DNA of 43,075 nt from Bacillota bacterium (GTDB taxonomy: Bacteria; Bacillota; Limnochordia; DTU080), in the NCBI GenBank assembly GCA_012840225.1, contig DULU01000025.1:1-43075 (forward strand). Reading direction: 5' to 3'. Positions 8,163-17,461 of this stretch are shown here, piece by piece; position 1 is the stretch's first letter; each line of letters starts with the position of its first letter. The position numbers were made by a program, and so were the translations under genes. The notes below the pieces were generated by a model. That model had not been told where the DNA came from. It searched no databases and worked only from the letters and a program-made list of their open reading frames with translations.

Positions 8163-8606
8163 GTGCGACTGATAGTGGCTCTGCTGATTGTAATTGGCGA
8201 TCAGTTGACCAAATTCTGGGTACATTCCCACCTTGAACCGGGGCAATCCGTACCTATTTTGCCACCCTGGCTCTACCTGACCTATGTGCAAAACCCGGGA
8301 GCGGCTTTCGGCTTGATGGCCGAGCGCACGCCCTTTTTGATTCTGACCACGGCGGCGGCGGCGGCCGTGGTGGTGTGGAAACGCAAAGAGATCAGTGCTC
8401 AAGGGAAAGTCTTCAGATGGGGCGTCGCCTTGACGCTGGCCGGGGCGGCCGGCAATTTTATCGACCGCATCCGCATAGGCAGGGTGCTTGATTTCATCGA
8501 TATGCGCATCTGGTGGATATTCAACGTGGCAGATATGGCGATTGTCACCGGAGTGACTCTCCTGATCTGGTCCATGCTCTTTGCTTCCCGGGACGAGAAA
8601 AGATGA
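8163..8606 (+). CDS. lspA: Lipoprotein signal peptidase (signal peptidase II)
   Basis: This 147-residue integral membrane aspartic protease cleaves signal peptides of prolipoproteins after lipid modification. Four hydrophobic segments are visible. The catalytic aspartates lie in the two family motifs, GNFIDRIRIGRVLDFID (about residues 97-113) and FNVADMAI (about 119-126). The N-terminal GDQLTKFWV motif is also present. The start is GTG 8163, about 13 bases after AGAAGGAGG. The stop overlaps the rluD start (ATGA), implying translational coupling. Confidence 0.95.
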   Translation: MRLIVALLIVIGDQLTKFWVHSHLEPGQSVPILPPWLYLTYVQNPGAAFGLMAERTPFLILTTAAAAAVVVWKRKEISAQGKVFRWGVALTLAGAAGNFIDRIRIGRVLDFIDMRIWWIFNVADMAIVTGVTLLIWSMLFASRDEKR

Positions 8607-9556
8607 GCGATATAAAGCAATGGCAGGTCCAGCCCGAAGAGGCGGGAAAACGGGTCGATGTGATCATTGCGCCGCTTTTTCCTTCCCGCCAGGCCGCCCA
8701 GGCGGCCATCGCCGCCGGCCGGGTGCAGCTCAACGGGCGCCGGGTGATCAAGCCCAGTCAAAAGCCGGCCGCCGGGGAGGTGATCACCATCATGCCGGCA
8801 CCGGCAGCGGCCCCCGCCTCTCTCACGGCCGAGCCTATTGCTCTGGACGTTGTCTATGAAGACGAGGATGTGATCGTGATCAACAAGCCCCGCGGCATGG
8901 TGGTCCATCCGGCTCCGGGGCACAGTGAGGGTACACTGGTGCATGCTCTCCTCCATCATTGCCGGGGATCCCTTTCGGGGATCGGTGGTGTGGAGCGCCC
9001 GGGCATCGTCCATCGCCTCGACAAAGATACTTCCGGCGCCATCATGGCGGCCAAGAATAATCAGGCTCACCTCTTTTTGGCCCGGCAGCTGAAGGAGAGA
9101 AAGATCAAGCGCACCTATATTGCCCTGGTCCATGGCCGGCCGCCGGCTGCCGGCAAAATCGACGCCCCTATCGGCCGCCGGCCGCTGGAGCGCAAAAAGA
9201 TGGGTGTCATTCCCACAGGCCGGCCGGCCGTCTCCTACTTCCGCGTTTTGGAATATTTTTCCGATTGCTCCCTGTTGGAAGTGGAGCTGGATACCGGGCG
9301 CACACATCAGATCCGCGTCCATCTCGCTCATATTGGGTATCCGGTGGTGGGGGACAACCAATACGGCCGGCGCCGTCAAGCCGGACCGGCTGTGGAGGAT
9401 GGGCAGCTTTTGCATGCCTGGCGCCTTAGCTTTCCTCATCCCCGTTTGGGGATCACCATGAGCTGTGTGGCTTTTCCTCCGCCGGTTTTCGGTGAGATTC
9501 TGGCGGATCTGCGGAAAAAAGCAGGAGAAAATCCGGCGACCTTCAATTTCTACTAA
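8603..9556 (+). CDS. rluD: Ribosomal large subunit pseudouridine synthase, RluD family
   Basis: This 317-residue RNA-modifying enzyme has an N-terminal S4 RNA-binding domain (about residues 10-65, with RQAAQAAIAAGRVQLNGRRV) followed by the RluA/RluD catalytic domain. The catalytic Asp is in HRLDKDTSGAIMAAKN near residue 138. RTHQIRVHLAHIGYPVVGD near residue 237 is the usual later motif. The ATG at 8603 overlaps the lspA stop by four bases. The lspA-rluD pair is a common Firmicutes arrangement. Which uridines are modified cannot be read from sequence; in Firmicutes this position is usually annotated RluD. Confidence 0.92.
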   Translation: MSDIKQWQVQPEEAGKRVDVIIAPLFPSRQAAQAAIAAGRVQLNGRRVIKPSQKPAAGEVITIMPAPAAAPASLTAEPIALDVVYEDEDVIVINKPRGMVVHPAPGHSEGTLVHALLHHCRGSLSGIGGVERPGIVHRLDKDTSGAIMAAKNNQAHLFLARQLKERKIKRTYIALVHGRPPAAGKIDAPIGRRPLERKKMGVIPTGRPAVSYFRVLEYFSDCSLLEVELDTGRTHQIRVHLAHIGYPVVGDNQYGRRRQAGPAVEDGQLLHAWRLSFPHPRLGITMSCVAFPPPVFGEILADLRKKAGENPATFNFY

Positions 9557-9595
9557 ATAGGAAGCAAGAGGAAGAAAGGAGGTGTGTGGACGGAT

Positions 9596-10318
9596 ATGTA
9601 TGGGGAGATTATGATTATCGGCCATCGCGGCTTCCCGACGGTCGCTCCGGAAAACACCATACCGTCTTTTCGCCGGGCGATGAAATCCGGCGCCGACGGC
9701 ATTGAGCTAGACGTCCACCTAAGCAAAGACGGGGTGCCGGTAGTCTGTCATGACGAAAAACTGGAGCGGACTACCAACGGCCAGGGCCTGATTGCCGATC
9801 ACACCCTGGAGGAACTGAAAAAGCTCGACGCCGGCTCCTGGTTCAGTGCGGAATTTGCCGGGACACCTATGCCCACCCTGGAAGAGGTATGCAAATTGAT
9901 GACCGAGTGGGACGGCTGGCTCAATATTGAGCTGAAGACCAATGTCATACCCTATCCCGGGATAGAGGAAGCCGTGCTGGCTTTGATAAGGAAATATGAC
10001 CTGGTCGAGCGCACCATGATTTCCTCCTTTAATCATTACACCATTAAAACCTGGCATGATCTGGCTCCTGCCGTCCCGGCGGCCATTCTGTATTCAAACC
10101 AGCTGTACCAGCCCTGGCGCTACGCCCGCACCGTAGGAGCCGCCGGTTTGCATCCGCATCACTCCACCGTCACTCCGGAATTGGTAAAAGAAGCGTTGAC
10201 CAACGGCATCAGCATTCGTCCCTGGACCGTCAACAAGCATGAGGATATTAAGCGGCTTATGCTCTATGGAGTAACCGGATTGATCACGGACCGACCTGAT
10301 TTAGCTGCCCGCGCTTGA
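9596..10318 (+). CDS. Glycerophosphodiester phosphodiesterase
   Basis: This 240-residue TIM-barrel hydrolase of the GDPD family (UgpQ-like) cleaves glycerophosphodiesters to glycerol-3-phosphate and an alcohol. Catalytic and metal residues lie in IIGHRGFPTVAPENT (residues 7-21), GADGIELDVHLSKDG and VCHDEKLERTTNG. NIELKT and the closing GVTGLITDRPD complete the family pattern. There is no signal peptide, so it is probably cytoplasmic. ATG 9596 lies 12-13 bases after AAAGGAGG; GTG 9584 is too close to that site. The gene sits between rluD and the pyr operon promoter, whose -35 element overlaps its 3' end. Confidence 0.9.
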   Translation: MYGEIMIIGHRGFPTVAPENTIPSFRRAMKSGADGIELDVHLSKDGVPVVCHDEKLERTTNGQGLIADHTLEELKKLDAGSWFSAEFAGTPMPTLEEVCKLMTEWDGWLNIELKTNVIPYPGIEEAVLALIRKYDLVERTMISSFNHYTIKTWHDLAPAVPAAILYSNQLYQPWRYARTVGAAGLHPHHSTVTPELVKEALTNGISIRPWTVNKHEDIKRLMLYGVTGLITDRPDLAARA

Positions 10319-10343
10319 CCTTTTAGCGACAATCGTATATGCT
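10315..10343 (+). promoter_or_regulatory. pyr operon promoter
   Basis: TTGACC at 10315-10320 and TATGCT at 10338-10343 are separated by 17 bases. The -35 element overlaps the stop of the glycerophosphodiesterase gene. Transcription would start about 15 bases before the PyrR-binding hairpin, which supports the assignment. Confidence 0.6.
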
Positions 10344-10361
10344 TCCATCGAATATATACCA

Positions 10362-11037
<676 letters not shown>

Positions 11038-11088
11038 AGAAGCGGCGATAGCTGAAAAAAAGGCTTTTGGATAGAGAGGAGTCCGGCT

Positions 11089-12018
11089 GTGCAACGGGAT
11101 TTGTTGGGATTGAGGCAACTTGAGGCCAAGGACATGGAGTTGATCCTGGACACTGCGGAAGCCTGCAAGCAGCTGTTCAACCGGCCGGTGCGTAAAGTGC
11201 CTACTTTGCGCGGCAAAGTGGTGGTGAATCTTTTTTACGAGCCGAGCACGCGCACCAGGACTTCCTTTGAAATGGCCGGCAAGTGGCTGAGTGCCGATGT
11301 AGTGAACATAACGGTAGCCGCCAGCAGCGTGGTCAAAGGGGAGAGCCTGAAGGATACCGCCCGCACCGTACAGGCTCTGGGAGCCGATATGGTGGTGATC
11401 AGGCACCAGGCTTCCGGCGTCCCGCACCTTTTGGCCCGCACCGTCGATGCCGCCATCATCAACGCCGGGGACGGCACCAACGAGCATCCTACCCAAGGGT
11501 TGTTGGATATATTTACCATCCGCCAGCATCTGGGGCAGGTGGCCGGCAAGCGGGTGCTGATCGTGGGCGATATTTTACATAGCCGGGTGGCCAGATCCAA
11601 TATCTGGGGGCTGACCAAATTGGGCGCGGCCGTGATGGTCTGCGGGCCGCCCACTTTGATCCCGGTCGGTCTGGAGAAACTGGGCGTGACGGTAGTGGAA
11701 AACCTGGATGAGGTCCTGCCGCTTGCCGATGTGGTAAATGTCCTGCGCATTCAGCTGGAGCGGCAGAAAGCGGGCATGTTTCCCACTTTGCGGGAGTATA
11801 CCAGGCGCTGGGGCATCACCGGCGAACGCCTAGCGCTCATGCGGCCCGACGCTCTCCTGATGCATCCGGGACCGGCCAATCTGGGCGTGGAGATCAGCGA
11901 AGAGGCCACCTTGGACCGGCGTTCGGTTATCCGGGAACAGGTGACCAATGGGGTGGCGGTGCGCATGGCCGTCCTATATTTGCTAAGCGGAGGTGAGCGC
12001 CATGAGCTTGCTGATTAA
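11089..12018 (+). CDS. pyrB: Aspartate carbamoyltransferase catalytic subunit
   Basis: This 309-residue cytoplasmic enzyme condenses carbamoyl phosphate with aspartate to carbamoyl aspartate. The carbamoyl-phosphate motif STRTRTSFE is at about residues 53-61. [24 protein letters not shown] and the C-terminal [13 protein letters not shown] complete the family pattern. It starts at GTG 11089 after AGAGGAGT. It overlaps pyrC by 17 bases. No pyrI regulatory subunit is present, as is usual in Firmicutes. Confidence 0.96.
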   Translation: MQRDLLGLRQLEAKDMELILDTAEACKQLFNRPVRKVPTLRGKVVVNLFYEPSTRTRTSFEMAGKWLSADVVNITVAASSVVKGESLKDTARTVQALGADMVVIRHQASGVPHLLARTVDAAIINAGDGTNEHPTQGLLDIFTIRQHLGQVAGKRVLIVGDILHSRVARSNIWGLTKLGAAVMVCGPPTLIPVGLEKLGVTVVENLDEVLPLADVVNVLRIQLERQKAGMFPTLREYTRRWGITGERLALMRPDALLMHPGPANLGVEISEEATLDRRSVIREQVTNGVAVRMAVLYLLSGGERHELAD

Positions 12019-13297
12019 AGGTGGTCGGGTGGTCGATCCGGCGGCAGGTCTCGACGGCTATTTCGATATACTGGTGGAAGAGGACCTGATTGCCGGGATT
12101 ATGGCGCCTGGGTCGGAACCGGTGGCGGCTGATGAGGTGTATGAGGCCGGAGGCCGTCTGGTGCTTCCGGGCTTGGTGGACCTGCACGTGCACTTCGGCG
12201 AACCGGGAAGGGAAGAGCGGGAGACGATCAAGTCGGGCACCATGGCAGCGGCCAGGGGCGGCTTCACCACTGTATTGATGATGCCGGACACCGAGCCGCC
12301 GCTGGATGATCCGGCTGTATTGGCGCAGGCGCTGGATATAGCTTCCAGAAAGAGTGCCATAAGAGTGTTGGCCGCCGGAGCCTTGAGCAAGGAGCTGGCC
12401 GGGCGGGAGATGACCGAACTGGCCGGTCTGGTGGCCGCCGGAGCCACCGGTTTGGTCGAGCCGGACCGCCTGCCGGCCAACAAAGCTTTGCTGCGCCGCA
12501 TCCTGCAATATGCCGCTCCCCTGGGGGCGTTCATCGCCGTGCATCCCGTCGAGTACGACTTGCTCGGCAGCGGGGTGATGCATGAAGGTGCGCAGTCCAC
12601 TGCTTTCGGCATACCGGGCATACCGGCGGCAGCCGAGGAGGTGGCGGTAGCCGCCTGCCTGCTTCTGATCGCCGCCACCGGGACGCCGCTCCATCTGTCG
12701 GGGATCAGCACCGCCGGGTCGGTGCGCCTGATCGCCAGGGCAAAGGAAGACGGGCTGCCGGTCACCTGCGATACCAGCCCCTATCACCTGGTGCTGACGG
12801 ATGAATATATGTCCGGTTATGAGGCGTCCGGGAAGCTTTTGCCGCCGCTGCGGCCGCCTGAGGACGTGGCCGCTTTGGTGGCGGGGCTGACCGACGGCAC
12901 CATTGACTGTGTCGCCACCAATCATACGCCCTATCCTCCGGAAGAAAAAGATATCGAGCTGGATAAGGCGCCCTTCGGGGCCGTGGCCCTGGAGGTAGCC
13001 TGGCCGCTTTTATATCATCACCTGGTGCGGGAAGGACGGCTGTCGCTCAGGCGTCTGGTGGAAGCCATGTCCGCCAAACCGGCCGCTTTGCTGGGCCTGG
13101 CCGGAAAAGGGACCGGCACCTTGCGCCTAGGTGGACCGGCCGATCTCGTCATCGTCAATCCGGAGGCGCAGAAAGTGGTGCAGCCGGAATCGTTTTGTTC
13201 TAAAGGCCGCAGCACGCCGGTGAGCGGCCGCTTGCTGAGCGGGTGGCCTGAAGCGACAGTGGCCGGAGGCCGCCTGGTATGGAGGGAAAGCCGTTGA
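12002..13297 (+). CDS. pyrC: Dihydroorotase
   Basis: This 431-residue type I dihydroorotase is an amidohydrolase that cyclises carbamoyl aspartate to dihydroorotate. The metal-binding [17 protein letters not shown] lies at about residues 60-76. Later metal and substrate regions include [30 protein letters not shown] and [17 protein letters not shown] 12002 follows GGAGGTGAG inside the end of pyrB; a GTG nine bases earlier is less well placed. It overlaps pyrB by 17 bases at its start and pyrF at its end, consistent with translational coupling in the pyr operon. Confidence 0.95.
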   Translation: MSLLIKGGRVVDPAAGLDGYFDILVEEDLIAGIMAPGSEPVAADEVYEAGGRLVLPGLVDLHVHFGEPGREERETIKSGTMAAARGGFTTVLMMPDTEPPLDDPAVLAQALDIASRKSAIRVLAAGALSKELAGREMTELAGLVAAGATGLVEPDRLPANKALLRRILQYAAPLGAFIAVHPVEYDLLGSGVMHEGAQSTAFGIPGIPAAAEEVAVAACLLLIAATGTPLHLSGISTAGSVRLIARAKEDGLPVTCDTSPYHLVLTDEYMSGYEASGKLLPPLRPPEDVAALVAGLTDGTIDCVATNHTPYPPEEKDIELDKAPFGAVALEVAWPLLYHHLVREGRLSLRRLVEAMSAKPAALLGLAGKGTGTLRLGGPADLVIVNPEAQKVVQPESFCSKGRSTPVSGRLLSGWPEATVAGGRLVWRESR

Positions 13298-14391
13298 CCG
13301 CCAAAGCCGCCCAGTTTACCGCCCATTTTATGGATCGCCTGCTGGAAGCCTGCCGGCAGAAAAACTCCCGCCTGGTGGTGGGCCTTGATCCCCATATTGC
13401 CTTGCTTCCACAGGAACTGCTCCCCGGCGAGGGCCGCACCGGTGAAGACCGCACCGGTGAAGACCGCACCGGCGAGGGCCGGCCTGGGGAGGGTCGCACC
13501 GGGGCGGAGCCGAATCTGTCGGCGGAGGCGGCCTCCCGGGCCATCCTGGAATTCAACCGCCGGATTATTCCTGCCGTGGCCGACCATGCCGCCGCCGTCA
13601 AACCTCAACTCGCCTTTTATGAGCGCTGGGGATGGCACGGCATGCAAGCCTATGGTGAGACGGTGAAAATAGCCCATCAACACGGCCTCCTGGTCATTGC
13701 CGATGCCAAGAGATGCGATATTGGCTCCACAGCCGAAGCTTATGCGGCCGCCTATCTCGGCCCGGCGGGCGGAGAGAAAGCTGCGGACGGCGGGGTGGCT
13801 GAGGACGGTGCGGCAGCTATGGACAGTGCGGCGGCTGCGGACGATGTTGATATGGAGGCCGATGCCATCACCCTGCAGCCCTATATGGGCAAGGACGGCA
13901 TAGAGCCGTTCCTCAGGCGCTGGACGAGAGGCAAAGGCTTTTTTGTGCTGGTGCGCACCTCCAATCCCGGCGCCGGGGATGTTCAGGACCTCACCGTGGG
14001 TGAGGAGAAGCTCTATGAGCGGGTGGCTGCCCTGGTCGAGGAGTGGGGAAGCTCCTCCGTCAGCCATGCCAGCGGCTTTTCGGCTCTGGGGGCGGTAGCC
14101 GGGGCCACGTATCCCAGGGAACTGGCTAGGCTGCGACGCCTAATGCCGCACACCTTCTTCCTCGTGCCCGGCTACGGAGCGCAAGGCGGCGATGCCGCCT
14201 CCGTGCGCCATGCTTTCCTGCCGGACGGCAGCGGCGCGGTGGTCAATTCCAGCCGCCAGGTGATATTTGCCTACAGAGAGCAGAAATGCGGCGGCGAGAG
14301 GTGGAGGAAAGGCGAAGGTTGGTGGGCGGATTGCGCCCGGCAGGCAGCTGAACGCGCCAGGCTGGACATCAATGCGGTTCTGGCATTATAA
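13279..14391 (+). CDS. pyrF: Orotidine 5'-phosphate decarboxylase (type 2) with repeat insertions
   Basis: This enzyme decarboxylates OMP to UMP. The type 2 pattern is clear: RLVVGLDPH near residue 33, AVKPQLAFYERWG near 111, catalytic VIADAKRCDIGSTAEAY near 141, and a late FLVPGYGAQGGD. At 370 residues it is longer than the 270-310 I expect for the subfamily, because of two insertions. One is five exact 5-residue repeats (GE[GD]R[TP], residues 50-74). The other is an Ala/Gly/Asp-rich loop (about 163-195). Catalytic residues are intact, so it should be active. ATG 13279 has GGAGG upstream; TTG 13294, overlapping the pyrC stop as TTGA and preceded by GGAGGG, is an equally good alternative. Confidence 0.93.
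   Translation: MEGKPLTAKAAQFTAHFMDRLLEACRQKNSRLVVGLDPHIALLPQELLPGEGRTGEDRTGEDRTGEGRPGEGRTGAEPNLSAEAASRAILEFNRRIIPAVADHAAAVKPQLAFYERWGWHGMQAYGETVKIAHQHGLLVIADAKRCDIGSTAEAYAAAYLGPAGGEKAADGGVAEDGAAAMDSAAAADDVDMEADAITLQPYMGKDGIEPFLRRWTRGKGFFVLVRTSNPGAGDVQDLTVGEEKLYERVAALVEEWGSSSVSHASGFSALGAVAGATYPRELARLRRLMPHTFFLVPGYGAQGGDAASVRHAFLPDGSGAVVNSSRQVIFAYREQKCGGERWRKGEGWWADCARQAAERARLDINAVLAL
13426..13500 (+). repeat. Five-copy 15-bp tandem repeat within pyrF
   Basis: Five head-to-tail 15-base units encode GEGRT, GEDRT, GEDRT, GEGRP and GEGRT. Copies two and three are identical in DNA, implying recent amplification. The repeat keeps frame and falls between the first beta strand and the following helix of the decarboxylase barrel. 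Confidence 0.95.
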
Positions 14392-14392
14392 T
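14363..14392 (+). promoter_or_regulatory. Candidate internal promoter before carA
   Basis: TGGACA at 14363-14368 and TATAAT at 14387-14392, separated by 18 bases, lie over the last codons and stop of pyrF. They are 34 bases upstream of carA. This could give carA-pyrK-pyrD-pyrE transcription independent of the PyrR attenuator. It is based on consensus matching only. Confidence 0.4.
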
Positions 14393-14426
14393 AATTATAA
14401 TTTTTGGGCACCTGAGGTGTATAAAT

Positions 14427-15572
14427 ATGCATGCCATGATGTTGCTCGCGGACGGTACCGTTTTTCATGGAGAGGCCATAGGCGCTGCGGGCGAAGTTTA
14501 TGGGGAAGTGGTCTGCCATACCAGCATGACCGCCTACCCTGAAGTGTTGACCGATGCTGCCTGCAAAGACGACATCGTGGTGTTCACCTATCCGTTGATA
14601 GGCAATATCGGAGTGCCGGCCGAGGACGGTGAATACAGCCGGCCGCAGGTTAAGGGCGTGGTGGCCGGGGAGATCTGCACCAAGCCCAGCAACTGGCGCA
14701 CCGTGGACCGGCTGGAGGATTACTTGCTGACTCATGGTGTGCCGGCTGTTACCGGTATCGACACCAGAGCGCTCAGCCGCCACCTGAGGCGCAACGGCAC
14801 CATGAGAGGCGCCATCGTCTGCGGGGACACGCCACCGGAGGCGGTCCTGGCCAGGCTGAGAGAAGAGGCTGATGATCCTGCCAGGGACCTGATAGCCTCA
14901 GTCACGCCAGCCGCACCTTATGTTTACCATAAGGGCAGCGGCCGCCGGGGCCATGTGGTGGTGGTGGACTGCGGCGCCACCCGCCGGGTTTTAAGCGTTC
15001 TCAGTGCCGGTGATTACCGGGTCACGGTGGTACCGGCTTATACGGCTGCCGAGGAACTATTGGCCTTCTCTCCGGACGGCGTTATAATCACCGACGGTCC
15101 GGGTGATCCCAAGGCCGCTGCGCCGCTGGTGGAGACCACTCGCCGGCTGCTCGGGCAAAGGCCCCTGTTTGGTTTCGGCCTGGGGCAGCTGATCATCGCC
15201 CTGGCGCTCGGGGCCGACACCTATAAGCTGAAATATGGCCACCGGGGAGCCAATCATCCGGTAGAGGATCTGGCGGCCGGCCGGGTGTTTATCACCTCCC
15301 AAAACCACGGCTTCGCCGTGAAAGAGGGCACGCTTCCCGCCGGGATAACGGTCTCTCATGTCAATCTGAACGACGGTACCATCGAGGGGTTTTTCCACGA
15401 GCAGTGCCCTGTTTTTGCCGTGCAGTTTTTTCCTGAAGCCGCCATGGATCAAGGAGCAGGTCCGGCGTGGCGCGGCGATTTGTTCAACCGCTTTCTGGCG
15501 GCGACAGGCGAACGGAAACAGAAGCGGGAGTTGGGCGGCAGCGGGATAGTGGCGACCTTCCTGCCAAGCTGA
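14427..15572 (+). CDS. carA: Carbamoyl-phosphate synthase small subunit, glutaminase site lost
   Basis: This 381-residue protein aligns by eye with CarA along its whole length: N-terminal HTSMTAYPEVLTD and FTYPLIGNIGV, then GIDTRALSRHLR, then a class I glutamine amidotransferase domain with ITDGPGDPK and KLKYGHRGANHPV. CarA normally hydrolyses glutamine and passes ammonia to CarB. Here the nucleophile motif GICLGHQ reads GFGLGQL, so Gly251 replaces the catalytic Cys and Leu replaces the glutamine-binding Gln. The catalytic His of HPEA is Phe335 (FPEA). The rest is conserved and the frame is intact, so this is not simple decay. ATG 14427 follows TGAGGTG. No carB follows; pyrK is next after 63 bases. 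It probably serves structurally in an ammonia-dependent synthase. Confidence 0.9.
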   Translation: MHAMMLLADGTVFHGEAIGAAGEVYGEVVCHTSMTAYPEVLTDAACKDDIVVFTYPLIGNIGVPAEDGEYSRPQVKGVVAGEICTKPSNWRTVDRLEDYLLTHGVPAVTGIDTRALSRHLRRNGTMRGAIVCGDTPPEAVLARLREEADDPARDLIASVTPAAPYVYHKGSGRRGHVVVVDCGATRRVLSVLSAGDYRVTVVPAYTAAEELLAFSPDGVIITDGPGDPKAAAPLVETTRRLLGQRPLFGFGLGQLIIALALGADTYKLKYGHRGANHPVEDLAAGRVFITSQNHGFAVKEGTLPAGITVSHVNLNDGTIEGFFHEQCPVFAVQFFPEAAMDQGAGPAWRGDLFNRFLAATGERKQKRELGGSGIVATFLPS

Positions 15573-15635
15573 GCTGAGCAGCGAGTTGGGGAAGAGCCGG
15601 GATGAAGAGGAAGCAGGGAAAAGGAGCCGGTAAAG

Positions 15636-16469
15636 TTGTGCCAGGACGATAACAAAAGGCAGTTTATCACGAGGATCACCAGCCACAGGCAATTGACCCG
15701 GGATATATGGGAACTCAGATGCGATTTGCCGTCCGGCATGCTTTCGGCCTCGCCGGGGCAATTTGTCATGATAGAGGTTTCCCCTTCTCTGCAGCCTTTC
15801 TTGCGCCGGCCGTTCAGCATTGCTTACCGGCAACCGGCCCCCTCCGGAAAGGGGGAGGAATTTGCCGTCATCTACCGAGTGGTCGGGGAAGGTACCCGTC
15901 GGCTGAAGAGTCTTTCGCCTGGCGATGAGGTGAATATCATCGGGCCGCTGGGTAGGGGTTTCACCTGGCCGCGCCGTGATGACCGGCGGCCGGTGCTCAT
16001 CGGTGGAGGCCTCGGGGTGCCGCCGCTCCTCTTTTTGGCGCAAAGGATGGTCGCCTCGGGGGTGGTGCCGCAGTTTTTCGCCGGCTTTACCCGTGCCGAT
16101 CAGGCTGTCGGCCTTGATATGCTGAGTGAGCTGGGTGTGGTGCCGGTGGTGGCCACGGATGACGGCTCGCTCGGCCGGAGAGGCTTGGTCACAGAGCTTC
16201 TTCCCGACCCTCCTCCCGGTGATCTCTGCGTCTATTCCTGTGGTCCGCTGCCCATGTTGCAGGCCGTGGCTTCCTGGTGCAGAACCGGAAGGATACCTTG
16301 CGAAGTTTCCCTGGAAAACAGGATGGCCTGCGGTGTGGGTGCCTGTCTGGGCTGTGCTTGGCCGGCTGCAGTCCCGGAGAGCCACGATAGAGACTCTCGC
16401 CGTTATGTGCTTATCTGCAAAGACGGCCCGGTATTTGCTGCTGAGGAGGTATTCGCTTTTGACCGTTGA
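15636..16469 (+). CDS. pyrK: Dihydroorotate dehydrogenase electron transfer subunit
   Basis: This 277-residue iron-sulfur flavoprotein transfers electrons from dihydroorotate dehydrogenase 1B to NAD+. The FAD-binding ferredoxin-reductase domain shows RRPFSIAY near residue 55. The nucleotide-binding region shows IGGGLGVPPLLFLA near residue 124. The C-terminal 2Fe-2S site has CGVGACLGC and a fourth Cys in VLICKDG. It starts at TTG 15636 after AAAAGGAG. The stop lies inside the first codons of pyrD. It pairs with the class 1B pyrD that follows. Confidence 0.93.
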   Translation: MCQDDNKRQFITRITSHRQLTRDIWELRCDLPSGMLSASPGQFVMIEVSPSLQPFLRRPFSIAYRQPAPSGKGEEFAVIYRVVGEGTRRLKSLSPGDEVNIIGPLGRGFTWPRRDDRRPVLIGGGLGVPPLLFLAQRMVASGVVPQFFAGFTRADQAVGLDMLSELGVVPVVATDDGSLGRRGLVTELLPDPPPGDLCVYSCGPLPMLQAVASWCRTGRIPCEVSLENRMACGVGACLGCAWPAAVPESHDRDSRRYVLICKDGPVFAAEEVFAFDR

Positions 16470-17418
16470 TGTTGATGATGAAGAGAAGACCTGGTGGCGC
16501 TCGCCGCTGCTCCGCACTTCCCTCGCTGGCCTGACTTTGCAAAACCCGGTGTTGGCGGCTTCCGGCACCTTTGGCTACGGCATAGAGTATGGCGGGCTGG
16601 TCGATGTTACGAAGCTCGGCGGGATCTGCACCAAAGGTGTCAGCATAGACCCTTGGCCCGGCAACAGGCCGCCGCGGCTCGCGGAAACGCCGGCGGGAAT
16701 GCTCAACGCCATCGGCTTGCAAAATCCCGGTGCGGCGGCTTTTGCAGAGGACTATTTGTCCTGGCTGGCAGAGCAGACTCCGGCTGTGGTGGTGAACATA
16801 GTCGGACGGACCATTGAGGAATATTCCGCCGTTGCCGCCTTCCTGGACCGAAAAGCGGGGATAGACGCCCTGGAAATCAATATTTCCTGTCCCAACATCA
16901 AGAAAGGCGGCCTCTCCTTTGGCACCGATCCGCAGGCTGCCGCCGCAGTGGTGAAGGCAGTGCGCCGGGTAACTTCCCTCCCCTTGATCGCCAAGCTCAC
17001 CCCTAATGTCACCGATATCACCCAGATTGCCTGCGCCGTGGAGGCGGCCGGGGCCGATGCCGTCAGTCTGATCAATACCATAACCGGTATGATCATCGAC
17101 GTTAACCGGCGCCGGCCGCTTTTGGCCAATGTCTTCGGCGGGCTCTCCGGGCCAGCGATCATGCCGGTGGCCTTACGCATGGTGTGGCAGGTATATGAGG
17201 CGGTAAAAATCCCCATCATCGGCATGGGTGGCATCACCAGCGCCCATGATGCCCTGCAGTTCATCATGGCGGGAGCGAGAGCCGTGGCTGTGGGCTCGGC
17301 TACTTTCCGCCGTCCGGATACCATGGTCGAGGTGGTGCGGGGGCTTTATGATTATTGCCGGGAGCAGCGCACCTCCATCGCCGCTTTGGTGGGCGTGGCG
17401 CATGGCGGTGCTCATTGA
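16459..17418 (+). CDS. pyrD: Dihydroorotate dehydrogenase, class 1B catalytic subunit
   Basis: This 319-residue FMN enzyme oxidises dihydroorotate to orotate. NPVLAASGTFGYGIEY (about residues 30-45) and GGICTKGVSIDPWPGN are class 1B features. The catalytic base is the Cys in EINISCPNIKKGG near residue 143, as in class 1B. The C-terminus has IIGMGGITSAHDALQF and an FMN phosphate loop (AVAVGSATF). I set the start at TTG 16459, nine bases after GAGGAGG and overlapping the end of pyrK by 11 bases. The longer upstream frame runs inside pyrK and is not supported. Confidence 0.94.
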   Translation: MTVDVDDEEKTWWRSPLLRTSLAGLTLQNPVLAASGTFGYGIEYGGLVDVTKLGGICTKGVSIDPWPGNRPPRLAETPAGMLNAIGLQNPGAAAFAEDYLSWLAEQTPAVVVNIVGRTIEEYSAVAAFLDRKAGIDALEINISCPNIKKGGLSFGTDPQAAAAVVKAVRRVTSLPLIAKLTPNVTDITQIACAVEAAGADAVSLINTITGMIIDVNRRRPLLANVFGGLSGPAIMPVALRMVWQVYEAVKIPIIGMGGITSAHDALQFIMAGARAVAVGSATFRRPDTMVEVVRGLYDYCREQRTSIAALVGVAHGGAH

Positions 17419-17461
17419 CCGCCGGACCGAGAGCTAGAGCACTGGAGAAAGGTGTGGATTT

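Noticed and set aside
8399-9625. Antisense frame (408 codons) across lspA and rluD
   Set aside because: It spans two well-supported genes on the other strand and has no motif or ribosome site.
13426-13500. CRISPR-like array
   Set aside because: The units are 15 bp, directly adjacent, without spacers, and lie in frame inside pyrF.
14427-15572. carA as a pseudogene
   Set aside because: The frame is complete, start and ribosome site are good, and the non-glutaminase regions are well conserved. Selective loss of function is a better explanation than decay.
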